Shown here one piece after another: positions 16,401 to 25,940 of a stretch of 27,326 nucleotides of DNA. How positions within the stretch are numbered: position 1 is the first letter of the stretch; each line of letters begins with the position of its first letter. Both the position numbers and the translations under genes were made by a program. Source of the DNA: JBCCQH01 sp039024435 (GTDB taxonomy: Bacteria; Bacteroidota; Bacteroidia; J057; JADKCL01); NCBI GenBank assembly GCA_039024435.1, contig JBCCQH010000109.1, positions 1 to 27,326 on the forward strand, given 5' to 3'. The notes below the pieces were generated by a model that was given only the letters and a program-made list of their open reading frames with translations, was not told the DNA's origin and made no database searches.

Positions 16401-17808
16401 CCTGCGCATGGCCCTGCCCACCGAGAAAGCGCCGATATTGGAGCTGAACGTTGCTTTTCTGGGCATCCTCGATATCGAGCGCAAATACCTGAGTTTCGAT
16501 GCCTCGATTTACGACTCGCGGGTGCTCACCTTTACCCTGGAAGGGGACATGGCGGTGCGGCTCACCTGGGGCAGCGATCCCAATTTCCTGGTCAGCGTCG
16601 GTGGCTTCCACCCGGACTACACCCCGCCGCCGCTGAATCTACCGGAGGACATGAAGCGGATCACGATCAATCTGCTCACTGGCAAAAATCCGCGCCTGAC
16701 CCTGTCTGCCTACTTTGCCCTGACTTCAAACACGGTTCAGTTCGGGGCGCGGATCGAACTCTACATCAAGGTCGCGAAGGTCTTCGGCAAAACCCTTTCC
16801 ATTCAGGGATTTGCCGGGTTTGACGCTTTGTTCCAGTTCTCCCCGATCTACTTTATCATCCGGGTCGAGGCGGGCCTCGCGGTCAAATACGGCGGGGACG
16901 CCATCCTGAGCATCTACCTGGGTGGGTCGCTGGAGGGCCCCTCCCGCTGGCGGATCCAGGGCAAGGCCCAATTCAAGGTCCTGGGCCTGAAGTTTACCGC
17001 CAAAGTAGACAAAAGCTTTGGCAAGAAAGACAAGACCAGCTTGCCCAACAAGGAGGTGACGCCGGAACTGGTCCAAGCCCTGGCCGACTCCCGCAACTGG
17101 ATGCCGGAATTGCCTTCCGCCCACGGCAGTTCGGTCACTCTGAAAGAAATCAAAGTCGAAGAAGACGTCCTCCTCGCTGACCCAATGAGTGGTCTGGGCG
17201 TGACCCAAAAAGTCGTCCCCACAGGGGTGAAAATCACGAAATTCGGCCATTATAAGCCGAAAGAATCGAATCCCAATTTCTCGATTACGCTGCACGACAG
17301 CCGGGGGCAAATGGCCATCAGTGATCACTACGAGCAGTTTGCTCCGGCGCAGTACTTCGACAAAAACGAAGCGCAAAAGTTGAGCGGCAAGAACTTCGAA
17401 AACATGAAAGCGGGGGTCCGCGGTCAGGCCGGAAAAGAACTGACCGGTTCCCGCTTCGTCGAGCGGCCCGTGGAATACGACGAAACCATCTACGACGGGA
17501 GTAACAAACGGCGCAGTCCGGTCAAAAAGCGCCTCACGAAGGCCGAATTTAAGTCGCGCTTGCTGGGAAATGCGCTTGCCCGTTCCCCGTTGGCGGTTGG
17601 AGTGACTTCGGTCCTCGGTCCCAATCAAGTCACCATCACCCCGGCGACCTACGCCCTGGTAAGTCGGGGTGACCGAAGCGTTTTTGCCGACACCGTCACC
17701 AAATCGGCGATTGAAGCGGCGCTGGCCCTGGGCCAGCAAGTCGTCGCTGACCCCACATTGAGCACTTACTTGCAGGTCATGCCTGCCCAAGATCTGAATC
17801 AGCTATGA
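13459..17808 (+). CDS. DUF6603-type giant protein (long form)
   Basis: 1449 residues from the ATG of MPEGPNLVRLSRL; an in-frame TTG at 13426 would add 11 residues but the ATG is more plausible. No signal peptide. Residues 1-300 mix strands and helices. Residues about 330-770 form many amphipathic strands, including a tandem repeat (517-579 and 580-645) with the motif GVD[IL][ST]G followed by LP[AG]LKD. Residues 777-1449 are the core and tail shared with the shorter DUF6603 protein, ending with YEQFAPAQYF (from 1291), PVEYDETIYDG and LLGNA. The N-terminal halves of the two paralogues do not resemble each other, so a common core carries different heads. Third-codon positions differ widely between copies, so the duplication is old. 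Its TGA overlaps the next start (ATGA). Function unknown. Confidence 0.75.
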   Translation: MPEGPNLVRLSRLIKPSKLSGLFSFLDPVTDGLLGKVYFKDLEVRKSASGDAASYNLNIVLPRAVSVEILGTGMALVLNPSAEVHGSSEFNVSLAWKLPILAYVPDFDLEDFSFSPEDIVNLVLDVFQTSTEEILAGLAQALAYETFLPDLKRSFSVFNPLSPPAADFETLIDRINGDFGLYGTAFEIAYDPAYASLSEAAAATLYGTIAGAIEDSGATISEVAESYTIATDYPSGSDTASDILKRIPGFVDAPEPIGLEDLVTLLNEVFSLTGTSGELVYGESWTYSDLVVALTAADIMAVELLIKFIVDVFTDPSEILEALLGFFLGIVRDAFPGSFDDLLKVYFSTSVNDLALGLQFPRSWLIPLDQDGEPIADESVKSTLIFNLGTLAISTTDGLTLDEAGDFDFPASEIAGTGLTFSVSDLELDLSETANIAPADADGRPVSFKGVAIREVEIGLPKKWEKDESEGNAKIVGSDLVIGSEGGFSGKLTLDTSTSSLLRIDLPGEVKLGLDKFSMTFFQNAIKGVDITGYATLPALKDPETGEDGKVTIEIGFADEVYALSADTSGDGIPLKIGTFELYFKSFGIDFSKSGLVGVDLSGKMKLPGLKDSEGAAAEIDFSVDINEDGWKITAAEPEGVKLTVPQVVDIIIYSIEIGRKNKKIYVAISADFDLLIDVPVLGDLLPDKVLLEYFKIWQDGSTEDVDISVEWKSTSGVEVSAGGGELAMTIPVNKNLFNVAQLTKMDLILDYGGGGGIDFEALFSGSITLGPITGTVEKIGIGLEIGYSESGGNIGPLDITPRFVPPKGIGVAIDAGVVKGGGYIEFDPDNGRYVGMLELTIQELVSLKAIGILTTQMPDGSKGVTFFILITAEFSPLPLGFGFTLNGVGGLAGINRSMALDVMQKGLKTGALDSILFPSNVAKNAGRIISDIEEIFPIEEDRYVFGPMGIIGWGAPTLIELEFGLLLEVPNPIRLAILGALRMALPTEKAPILELNVAFLGILDIERKYLSFDASIYDSRVLTFTLEGDMAVRLTWGSDPNFLVSVGGFHPDYTPPPLNLPEDMKRITINLLTGKNPRLTLSAYFALTSNTVQFGARIELYIKVAKVFGKTLSIQGFAGFDALFQFSPIYFIIRVEAGLAVKYGGDAILSIYLGGSLEGPSRWRIQGKAQFKVLGLKFTAKVDKSFGKKDKTSLPNKEVTPELVQALADSRNWMPELPSAHGSSVTLKEIKVEEDVLLADPMSGLGVTQKVVPTGVKITKFGHYKPKESNPNFSITLHDSRGQMAISDHYEQFAPAQYFDKNEAQKLSGKNFENMKAGVRGQAGKELTGSRFVERPVEYDETIYDGSNKRRSPVKKRLTKAEFKSRLLGNALARSPLAVGVTSVLGPNQVTITPATYALVSRGDRSVFADTVTKSAIEAALALGQQVVADPTLSTYLQVMPAQDLNQL
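15007..15399 (+). repeat. Tandem beta-strand repeat in long DUF6603 protein
   Basis: Two adjacent units of about 63-66 residues (starting at Phe517 and Phe580) share F-x-[ML]-x-F, then a short link, GVD[IL][ST]G, LP[AG]LKD, an acidic turn, and two long amphipathic strands. Repeats of this kind are seen in AsmA/RBG-type beta-groove proteins, but that comparison is inference from strand pattern only. Confidence 0.5.
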
Positions 17809-20786
17809 GCGAAAAATTAGCCCATTATTCGTTTTTGCCCTACGTCCGGCTCGGACTCAGCGCCACCATCCAGGAAACCGATCACTTGGGCCTGGGCATC
17901 AGCTCCACCAAAGAGCGGGTCTCGGTCACCGTGGAAGCCCGGGTCAATGGCACCCGCTACGGCGAATTGAGCAAACGGGTCTTGTTGGTGGGACCGGGCG
18001 ACATCACGGGCATCCAGTCCAAAGCCATTGTCCGCAGTTTCCCCCGCAACGGAACCCGAAATTTTGAGCCGAACTACCTGCCCTTCGTGGAATTCTACGA
18101 GGAGGACTTCCTGTGGCGCTACACCCCGGCCCGGGCCAACGGGGACAAATTGCGGCCCTGGTTGCATTTGCTCATTCTCAAGGATGGCGAATTTGAGCGG
18201 GAAACGGCCCTTTCCGGACCTTTGCCCTCCCTCAAGCTGACCGGCCAGGGCTTGCCGCTCGCCTTTCCCGACCCCGGAGAATCCTGGGCCTGGGCCCACG
18301 TCCACGTCCACGAAGACCTGGATCCCGACGACAAAGGCAGCGTGGCCGCGGCGGTGGCGAACCTCAACGATGCCGTCACGGCGAATCCCAACTCCGCCTG
18401 CTGCCGCTTGTTGAGCACCCGGCGTTTGGAGCCGCAGACGCGCTACACCGCTTTCCTGGTGCCGGCTTTCGAAACTGGGCGCCGGGCGGGACTCGGCGAA
18501 GCCACCGACACGACCGAGGCCCAAAAAGCATCCTACGGCGGGACCGATCCCGCATCGCGCTATCCCTTCTATTACAGTTTTGCGTTTCAGACGGGAGAGC
18601 GGGGCGATTTCGAAACGCTGGTCGAAGAACTGGTGCCGCGGGTGATGGACCACGACGTGGGCCGCCAGCCGATGGACATTCAAGATCCCGGCTACGAAGT
18701 CAGCTACACTTCCGGGGACGGAACGGTCATGCTGGAAGGTGCGCTGCGCACGCCGGACCGGGAAAGCACCGTGCCCCTGAGCTTTACCGGGGCCTCGGCC
18801 CTGGCGGACGAACTCAAATCGGTACTGGATCTGGAAAAGACGCTCACCAGCGAATCCCACAGCGCCGGCGGCACCCGGTCCCACAAAGCCGCCGATCCGC
18901 TGTTGCACGAAGTCTTTGGCGTAGCCCATCCTTCGCACTCGGATCGCGATCCCGTGATCATGCCCCCGCTCTACGGCCGCTGGCACGCCCAGGTCGAAGC
19001 GGTGGACGATCCCTTGCCGGCGGACCTGACCAAGCTCAACTGGCTGAACCAGTTGAACCTCGATCCGACCCTGCGGGCGGCCGCGGGCCTGGGGGCGGAA
19101 GTCGTGCGCAAGAACCAGGAAGCCTACATGGACCGATGCTGGGAGCAAATCGGTGAGGTTCTGGAAGCCAATCGCAGACTCCGGCAGGCGCAACTGGCCA
19201 AAGAGGCCGGCGGCGCCCTCTACCGCAAGCACCTCAAGGACCAAAGTGACGAACGGATCCTCAGCCTCGCCAGCCGTTACCAGAGCCGGGTGCTGCAGGA
19301 CTCGGAAACCGTTTGGCAGAAGACCGTGGAGAGCGCCTTGCCAGTGGCCGCACAGAGCGACGCTTTCCGGCGCATTGTGCGGCCTTCCGGTCCGGTCATG
19401 AAGCGGATCCAGCCTTCCTCGGCGCTTTCGGAACACACCGATCTCATCGGTGGATTGGCGCGCAAGACGTATACGGTTCCGGTTGAGTCCCGCGATCTCA
19501 GCCAGCAAAATACTTTTTCCCGGTCGCGCACCCGCTACTTGTTTTACTACACCGGAAGTCGGACGGTGTCCTCGACGAACCGATTTGCCCTGACTGAGCC
19601 GGGGGAAACGCGCTTGGTCAGCTCAAACCAGGAGGGACTCAACTTCAAATCGGCAGCCTCGCCTTTTTACGGTTATCTGGATACCTCACGCTGGATGGCG
19701 GCCCCGGCCCTGCCCTCGCTCAATGTCGGCAACAGCGCAGATGCCCTTCGGGCAAAACTCAATCCCGAGCTTGCGATCCTGACCCGCATCCCGAGTGAAA
19801 TTCAGCTCGGAAACGCACCCTTGGTGGTCGGCACTCGGATCGAAACGATCATGGCCTGCCCCAAGCTATTTACCCCGGCCTACGAAGATCTGGTCAAGCT
19901 TTCGGCGGAATACATGCTGCCGAATCTGGAACTGATCCCGGACGATACCTTGAGCCTGCTGGAAGTAAACCCACCTTTCATCGAGTCTTTCCTGGCGGGA
20001 ATGAACCACGAGATGATGCGCGAATTGCTTTGGCGGGAGTTTCCCACCGATCAGCGCGGGACGGTGTTCCAGTACTTCTGGGACGGGACCGATTTTTCCG
20101 GCGAGGGCATGACCGAAGCCGAGCGCCAAACCAAGCTTCAGGACATCAAAGAGATGCACCAGTGGAGCAGCAGCGCTCAAATCGGAGAAAATGGGCCCCA
20201 AGGGGCAAATAGTTCCGAGGCCAAGTTGGTGCTGGTGATCCGGGGCGAGTTGTTGCGCCGCTACCCCAATACGATGATCTACGCCACTAAAGCCAAATGG
20301 CAAACGGTGGAGCGGGAGATCGGCGGGCGGATGCGCAACGTCATCGACCGGTCCCTGCCCCGGGAACTCACCGAAACCGTCAAAATGCCTCTCTTCACCG
20401 CGCAGATCAAACCGGACATCACCCTGATCGGCTTTGACCTGACGGCAGAAGAGGCCCACGGCATGCGCAAATCGGGGTCGAGGTGGCGCAAGTTCCGGCC
20501 GGGCTGGTTCTTTGTGCTGGAAGAACGCGCCGGCGAGATCCGCTTTGGACTCGACGAGCCGGAATCCCAGCCTTCCCGCGCTCCGGCTTCCTACCAGGAG
20601 CTCAACTGGGGCCACGTCGACACTGGCTCCGGCCACGTGGACCTCGGTTCGGCCGATAATCTGACCAAGGTTTCCGGTGAACCGGTAAAGTGGGGCCGCA
20701 ATGCCGCCAACATGGCCTACATCCTCTACCAGGATCCGGTGCGCGTCGCCGTCCACGCCGCCGACATGATTGAATACAAAAACTGA
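17805..20786 (+). CDS. Conserved large uncharacterised protein (FLPYVRxGLSA family)
   Basis: 993 residues, coupled to the previous gene by ATGA, no signal peptide (MSEKLAHYSFLPYVRLGLS). Residues 1-300 look beta-rich. Residues 438-475 form an amphipathic helix with EVLEANRRLRQAQLAKE, probably a coiled coil. Around 721-760 is a very characteristic block, VNPPFIESFLAG followed by MNHEMMRELLWREFPTDQR and FQYFWD, and later LLRRYPNTMIYA, GWFFVLEER and RVAVHAADM at the end. I recall these blocks from hypothetical proteins in Actinobacteria and Myxobacteria, where relatives of the next two genes tend to lie nearby; this is memory, not a search. No catalytic motif is visible. The strong conservation of the C-terminal third suggests a structural or assembly role. 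Confidence 0.65.
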   Translation: MSEKLAHYSFLPYVRLGLSATIQETDHLGLGISSTKERVSVTVEARVNGTRYGELSKRVLLVGPGDITGIQSKAIVRSFPRNGTRNFEPNYLPFVEFYEEDFLWRYTPARANGDKLRPWLHLLILKDGEFERETALSGPLPSLKLTGQGLPLAFPDPGESWAWAHVHVHEDLDPDDKGSVAAAVANLNDAVTANPNSACCRLLSTRRLEPQTRYTAFLVPAFETGRRAGLGEATDTTEAQKASYGGTDPASRYPFYYSFAFQTGERGDFETLVEELVPRVMDHDVGRQPMDIQDPGYEVSYTSGDGTVMLEGALRTPDRESTVPLSFTGASALADELKSVLDLEKTLTSESHSAGGTRSHKAADPLLHEVFGVAHPSHSDRDPVIMPPLYGRWHAQVEAVDDPLPADLTKLNWLNQLNLDPTLRAAAGLGAEVVRKNQEAYMDRCWEQIGEVLEANRRLRQAQLAKEAGGALYRKHLKDQSDERILSLASRYQSRVLQDSETVWQKTVESALPVAAQSDAFRRIVRPSGPVMKRIQPSSALSEHTDLIGGLARKTYTVPVESRDLSQQNTFSRSRTRYLFYYTGSRTVSSTNRFALTEPGETRLVSSNQEGLNFKSAASPFYGYLDTSRWMAAPALPSLNVGNSADALRAKLNPELAILTRIPSEIQLGNAPLVVGTRIETIMACPKLFTPAYEDLVKLSAEYMLPNLELIPDDTLSLLEVNPPFIESFLAGMNHEMMRELLWREFPTDQRGTVFQYFWDGTDFSGEGMTEAERQTKLQDIKEMHQWSSSAQIGENGPQGANSSEAKLVLVIRGELLRRYPNTMIYATKAKWQTVEREIGGRMRNVIDRSLPRELTETVKMPLFTAQIKPDITLIGFDLTAEEAHGMRKSGSRWRKFRPGWFFVLEERAGEIRFGLDEPESQPSRAPASYQELNWGHVDTGSGHVDLGSADNLTKVSGEPVKWGRNAANMAYILYQDPVRVAVHAADMIEYKN

Positions 20787-20818
20787 GCAGTAGCCCAAAA
20801 CTGAACAATACATCCCCC

Positions 20819-23800
20819 ATGGCTGATTCCAATAACCCGTTTGGTCCGAAAACCAGTCCCGCGACGCCCTCCTACGGCAATCCGGTGTCCTCGCCCACTT
20901 CCCCGACGAACCCCTTTGGAGGCATCTACAACATCAAAACTCCGCTGGAGCGCATCCAGGACAGTTTTGGTGAGCGCAGTGACCGCACCCCGGTGCTGCT
21001 GATGCCGGTGCGGATGGAGACGCGTTTCATGAAAATCAAACACGTCTACCGCATGATTCCCCGGGTGGGGCAACGCTATCCCTCCTACAGTGACGGCATC
21101 GAGCTTTGGGTCCGGTTTTTCCCGGACGACATCGCGATTTCCACCCATGAGGCCGGACTCACCGCCGATGAGATCGAGGCCGGGAAGACCTATTGGGAGG
21201 AGGTCCACGCCGCAAATGGCGACCAAGACCTGAAATTGGGAGCTTGGCGGGTGATCGCCCAGGCGTTTGGTTCGCCCCGGGCGGCCTATGTCGTGCAGGT
21301 ACTCACTCCCACGAATTACAATGCCTCGACCGATAAATTTTCCGGAAGCCCCCGCTACCCTGTGGTGAGCGAAAAAGAGGAAGCCTGGACCCAGGCAGCG
21401 CACTCTTTCGTGATGCCGGATAAGTTTGTGGTGGCGGCGTACCGCGGTACCACCCGGAAAATCGTCGTCGGGAACACCATCCCTTCGGATTTGCAAGTCG
21501 GCATCGATCCTTCCAGCCAGGAAGAATTCGTCCAGGAAAATGGCTCGCTGACCGTTCCGGAGGGCATGCGCTGGATGACCGATTTCAAAGAGGCGGAGAA
21601 AATGGGAATGGCGGTGCGGATTGACCTTGCGGGACTGTGGCAGTTTGGGATGACGCGCCTGGTGGCTTTGGGCCTCAAGCTGAACGAAGATGAGGACGAA
21701 AGCCACGATCTGCTGGAAAAGCTGTTTGACCACCACCACTACGGCGCTGGTTTTGCTTTTGTGCCGCAGGGGACGCCCACCAACAACACCGAGGCCGGCG
21801 ATTCGGGTTACAATGAAGCCGCCCTGAGCCCGGACACAAGCTTTGCCTTTGAGGTCGGGGAACCACTGGTCAAGTACACTTCGAATTCGAAGTACCGGAA
21901 GGACGGGCAATGGTTTGCCGATGCGCTGGGGCTGAATTACGCGGTGGTCGAGCACATCCACCACGCGGATGGAACCGATACCAAAGAGGCGATGGCGATG
22001 AACCGCTCCTTGTGGCCAGCGACGATGCAGTTTGCCCTGCGGCAGATGATGCATCCCCTGTTCACCGATCAGACCATCCGCGATACGGAGAATTTCTTCA
22101 AGAAATGGGTGACCGGACGGGGTCACATTCCGGCTTTTCGGATTGGGGATCAGCCCTACGGCGTATTGCCCACCACGAATTTTGCCGAGTGGAAATACAA
22201 CAACAGCTTCAGCTACCGCTACCAACGGAAAATTCTGCCCATGTTGCAGTCGATGAACTTGCAATGGGAAGCCCTTTCCGACAAGGTCAAGAGCATCGGG
22301 GCGGAAGACGTATCCGACCTGAACGAGGACTTTCTGGAAGTGATCGGCCTGCACGCGACTTCGGTTGAGTTTTTCCAGCGTTTCGCGGTTGGGCCGGAAG
22401 TGCTGCACGGGTTGGAAACCTTTTACCACTCCATCGCCCGGCGTGGCTATTCCTCGGGGAAGCGCACCGTCGACGCGACCTCGAATCTCCAGTCGGCCGG
22501 CCACGCGGTGTTGGTGGATCCGTTTAGCTCCACCGTACTGAATGCGGACACGAACCGCGCCCTGAATGGGCCGTTGGTGGACAACAATCCGCTTTCCGAG
22601 ACCGAACCGATTGCGCCGCTGAAGGGCAGTTCGAACAATTACCTGCGTTGGCTCATTGATTCGGCGCACAGGGCACTGAAGTCGGAGGACTTTACTACGG
22701 TGGGGGCGGATGAGGACGCGGCGACGCCCCGGGCGCTGCTCTATTTGTTCCTGCGGCACGCCTTACTGCTGGAATACGCCAATACTTCCTTTGATTTGCT
22801 GCTGGACGAAGGGGTGGTTTCGCTGGAAGACCGCTTCATCACCGATTTCTCGGAGGTGTCTACCCGCAAGCTGAAAACTTCGGAAAAAACCGCGCTCAAG
22901 GTCCAGGTGGAGGATCAAGTGCTCGGCAAAAAGGGCTTCGACCTTCCTTCCACTGGGGCAGTTTCTTTCAAAAAGACATCCTCGCCGATCCGGAGCTATT
23001 CCCGCACGACGGAAGTCAACCGCTATCGGACGGAAATCAACACCGAGTACACCCGGCAACTCAATCTCATCGAGCAAGGGCCGGTAAAGTGGGGCGATAC
23101 CAATCAGGTATTTACCCAGGTTCAGTCGGGAATTTCGATTGGCGCGCACATCGATGCGCTGGTCAATCTCAACAGCCACAAGACGGCGGCGCTGAAGGAA
23201 ATCCGCGATGCGCTGAAGATGTTGGAAAATGTTCCCACTGCCCGTCTGGAACGGATGCTGGCCGAGCACCTGGACCTGTGCAGTTACCGCCTGGACGCCT
23301 GGAAGACGGGACTCGTGCAGGAGCGCCTGTACCGCCACCGGGGCAATGGCAGTGCGCGGAAAAAAGGGATCCACCTGGGCGCATTTGCCTGGTTGGAAGG
23401 ACTGAAAATGAGTAGCTTTCCGGGCGTTGAAGTCCGTGAAGTGAAGCGCAAAAGCGGAAAGAGCCGCTATTCCACCAACCAGGACGATTACACGGTGCAA
23501 GCGGCCGATCCCTTTGACAAGACCGAAACCTGGCGTTACCTCGGCAGCGATACTTCAATCACTTTGCAACTCGACGAGGACGCGGGGAAAATCAAACCCG
23601 GGCCGCGCACCGATCCTTCGAATCAAGGCTTCGTTCACGGTCCCTCAATTACCCACGCGGTGTCGGCTGCGGTCCTGCGGGCGGGCTACATGTCGGATCC
23701 GGACAGTTCAATGGCGGTCAATCTGAACTCGATGCGGGTGCGCAAAGCAATGTTCTACATTCAAGGGGTGCGGCGCGGGCAGGAACTGGGTGCTTTGCTG

Positions 23801-25927
23801 GGCTACCGCTTTGAGCGGTCCATGCACGACAAGCGCCTCAAAGACACCGGGGGCAAGGACATCGCCCTCGACGCATATTTCCTGGAACTGCGGGACAAGT
23901 ACCCGCTGGTTTCCGGTCGCGCCACGAGCGATGGCCCCGGGCGCTCGGTGCAAACCACCGAAGCCCGCAACGTCATGGATGGGCTCCAGGCCATCGAGCA
24001 GTTCCGCAAGCTGGGGGGAACGGTGTTCCTGGCTGGTCTGAGCATCACCGACACCAAGGTGCGCACCGCCATCCTCGAGTTGATGAAGCAGTTGAGCGAC
24101 GAACTGGACGCGATCGCGGACCTTTCCCTGGCCGAAGCGGTGTACCAATTGGCCCAGGGCAAAAAGGACCACGCCAATGCGGTCCTGCGCGCCCTCAACG
24201 GCGAAGGCACCTATCCGGAAATCGAGATCATCCAGACGCCGCGTTCCGGCCATGCCATCTTGCACCGCGTGGCCCTGCACCTGGACCGTGCCACCCTGGA
24301 TTCCCCCAAGTGGAGTACCGCAACCGTCCGCGGCCAGACCGAGCCGTATCTGAATGCGTTCCTGGCGGAGCACCTGCCCGATCCCACCGGTGTGCGTTTT
24401 GTCTGCACCTTGGAGGAAACCGATGAAACGGGCGCGGTCTCCACGCGCCGCGCTTACATGAGCCTGCTGCAGATGGGATTGCAGCCCCTTGACTTCCTGT
24501 TCCTGGTCGAGCAGCAGCTCGACAATCCCCGGGGCAGCGACCTCACCGAGCGCATCGCGTTCATTGCCCGGAAAAACTACTTTAAGACGGAGGAAGGCAC
24601 CCTCAAAGTCAGCTACACCGACCGCACCGGTCTCGGCGCCAGTCACCGGACCCTCGCCGAGGTTGTGGCCCAAATCGAGGCGCTGATCGACCTGGTGCGC
24701 AACAGCCGCGAACTGCGGCCGGAGGATCTGCTGCTCCCGGGGGAGCCGGTTCCCGAAGCCGGGGGGTACGCTCTGACCGAACTGTACGATCGGCTGGATA
24801 CGGCGCTGGAAAGTACGAGCGCTCCGATGGGGGTCAAGCGCCTCGCCTTCTGGATCGACCGCTTCGCCCATCTGACCGAGTCGGAAAGCACCCTGGAGCA
24901 CGTTCCGAATCTGCGCCAGTACATGTACGCGGCCGCTCTCTACAACATCGACAATGCGGTGCCGGTCACGGCCCAGGCGACGGATGAAGCGAATCTGTCG
25001 GGGATTTTGGTCCAGGCCCGCGAGGTCGTCGCAAAGCTGGAAGCTTTGTATGCCTCCGCCCGGCAAAGCCTTACGGCGACGGAAACCATGGATGATCCGG
25101 GGGCAAAGTTGAAGGCCTACCAAGCAATCGCCCAGCAACTGTTTGGCAAGGGATTCCGCTTGCTACCAACCTTTGTGCAGTACGATCCGGTGACCTTCGC
25201 CGAGGCCAAAACGTACGGTGAAAGTGGGGATTTGCTTGCCGAAGGGGGCGATTTCCCGGTAGACGAATGGCTGCACGGGGTTTCGCGGGTGCGGCCGCGC
25301 CTGGGCGATTACCTGCGCCTGAGTGTGCTCGGGGAAGCGCTGCACGGGGAAGATCGACTGGGGACGCTGGTGCCGCTGCAATTGCCCCACACCCGGGACG
25401 AAAACGGCCAGCCCAATGGCCGCTGGACCGGCATTGAGTTTCCGGAAGACTACGAAATTCCGGAAGATATCCTTTCCCTGGTCAATCTCTTCCCGGCCGG
25501 TTTTGATCCCGCGAAGCTGCAGGCCGGGCTGGTCATCGATGAGTGGCCGGAAATCATTCCGCAAAAGACGGAAAATACTGGCCTGGCGGTGCATTTCAAC
25601 CAACCGAACTCCCGGCCCCCGCAGTCTTTGCTGCTTTGCGTATCCCCGACCGAATCGGGCAAGTGGGATTGGGAAGACCTGCTCGACATCGTGAACGATA
25701 CCCTGGACAATGTCAAGCAGCGCGCGGTCGATCCGAATCTGATCGACACTTCGCTTTACGCGCAGTTCCTGCCGATGATTTACGCTTCGCTGTCGGCGCC
25801 TCCCGGCTACCCGACGCTGGACTTTGCCCGGAATCTCTCTCCGGTCTTCCGTGGCATCTTTGCTTCGGCCAAAGACATCGTCATTCCTGACGTGCTGCGC
25901 AACGTAAAATACCTGGACAACGACTGA
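20819..25927 (+). CDS. Conserved 1702-residue uncharacterised protein
   Basis: The largest product of the window, 32 bases after its neighbour. The first ~45 residues are rich in Asn, Pro, Ser and Thr with NPFG occurring twice and look disordered; no signal peptide. The conserved family blocks I recognise are PVRMETRF (63), ELWVRFFPDDIAISTHE (95), FRIGDQPYGVLPTT (440), LGALLGYRFERSMHD (about 990) and WLHGVSRVRPRL (1484). A His-rich stretch DHHHYGAGFAF (about 301) is followed by PQGTPTNN. The protein appears mixed alpha/beta with long helices between blocks, including ARLERMLAEHLDLCSYRLDAW. I recall relatives in unrelated phyla, always uncharacterised, near homologues of the flanking genes. 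No enzymatic motif is evident. It may be the central scaffold of the putative complex. Confidence 0.65.
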   Translation: MADSNNPFGPKTSPATPSYGNPVSSPTSPTNPFGGIYNIKTPLERIQDSFGERSDRTPVLLMPVRMETRFMKIKHVYRMIPRVGQRYPSYSDGIELWVRFFPDDIAISTHEAGLTADEIEAGKTYWEEVHAANGDQDLKLGAWRVIAQAFGSPRAAYVVQVLTPTNYNASTDKFSGSPRYPVVSEKEEAWTQAAHSFVMPDKFVVAAYRGTTRKIVVGNTIPSDLQVGIDPSSQEEFVQENGSLTVPEGMRWMTDFKEAEKMGMAVRIDLAGLWQFGMTRLVALGLKLNEDEDESHDLLEKLFDHHHYGAGFAFVPQGTPTNNTEAGDSGYNEAALSPDTSFAFEVGEPLVKYTSNSKYRKDGQWFADALGLNYAVVEHIHHADGTDTKEAMAMNRSLWPATMQFALRQMMHPLFTDQTIRDTENFFKKWVTGRGHIPAFRIGDQPYGVLPTTNFAEWKYNNSFSYRYQRKILPMLQSMNLQWEALSDKVKSIGAEDVSDLNEDFLEVIGLHATSVEFFQRFAVGPEVLHGLETFYHSIARRGYSSGKRTVDATSNLQSAGHAVLVDPFSSTVLNADTNRALNGPLVDNNPLSETEPIAPLKGSSNNYLRWLIDSAHRALKSEDFTTVGADEDAATPRALLYLFLRHALLLEYANTSFDLLLDEGVVSLEDRFITDFSEVSTRKLKTSEKTALKVQVEDQVLGKKGFDLPSTGAVSFKKTSSPIRSYSRTTEVNRYRTEINTEYTRQLNLIEQGPVKWGDTNQVFTQVQSGISIGAHIDALVNLNSHKTAALKEIRDALKMLENVPTARLERMLAEHLDLCSYRLDAWKTGLVQERLYRHRGNGSARKKGIHLGAFAWLEGLKMSSFPGVEVREVKRKSGKSRYSTNQDDYTVQAADPFDKTETWRYLGSDTSITLQLDEDAGKIKPGPRTDPSNQGFVHGPSITHAVSAAVLRAGYMSDPDSSMAVNLNSMRVRKAMFYIQGVRRGQELGALLGYRFERSMHDKRLKDTGGKDIALDAYFLELRDKYPLVSGRATSDGPGRSVQTTEARNVMDGLQAIEQFRKLGGTVFLAGLSITDTKVRTAILELMKQLSDELDAIADLSLAEAVYQLAQGKKDHANAVLRALNGEGTYPEIEIIQTPRSGHAILHRVALHLDRATLDSPKWSTATVRGQTEPYLNAFLAEHLPDPTGVRFVCTLEETDETGAVSTRRAYMSLLQMGLQPLDFLFLVEQQLDNPRGSDLTERIAFIARKNYFKTEEGTLKVSYTDRTGLGASHRTLAEVVAQIEALIDLVRNSRELRPEDLLLPGEPVPEAGGYALTELYDRLDTALESTSAPMGVKRLAFWIDRFAHLTESESTLEHVPNLRQYMYAAALYNIDNAVPVTAQATDEANLSGILVQAREVVAKLEALYASARQSLTATETMDDPGAKLKAYQAIAQQLFGKGFRLLPTFVQYDPVTFAEAKTYGESGDLLAEGGDFPVDEWLHGVSRVRPRLGDYLRLSVLGEALHGEDRLGTLVPLQLPHTRDENGQPNGRWTGIEFPEDYEIPEDILSLVNLFPAGFDPAKLQAGLVIDEWPEIIPQKTENTGLAVHFNQPNSRPPQSLLLCVSPTESGKWDWEDLLDIVNDTLDNVKQRAVDPNLIDTSLYAQFLPMIYASLSAPPGYPTLDFARNLSPVFRGIFASAKDIVIPDVLRNVKYLDND

Positions 25928-25940
25928 ATCTTCTGAAGCT

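Noticed and set aside
20726..22759. Minus-strand open frame of 677 codons opposite the 1702-residue gene
   Set aside because: Composition rich in Arg, His, Gly and Val is typical of an antisense shadow, and the plus-strand frame has conserved family blocks.
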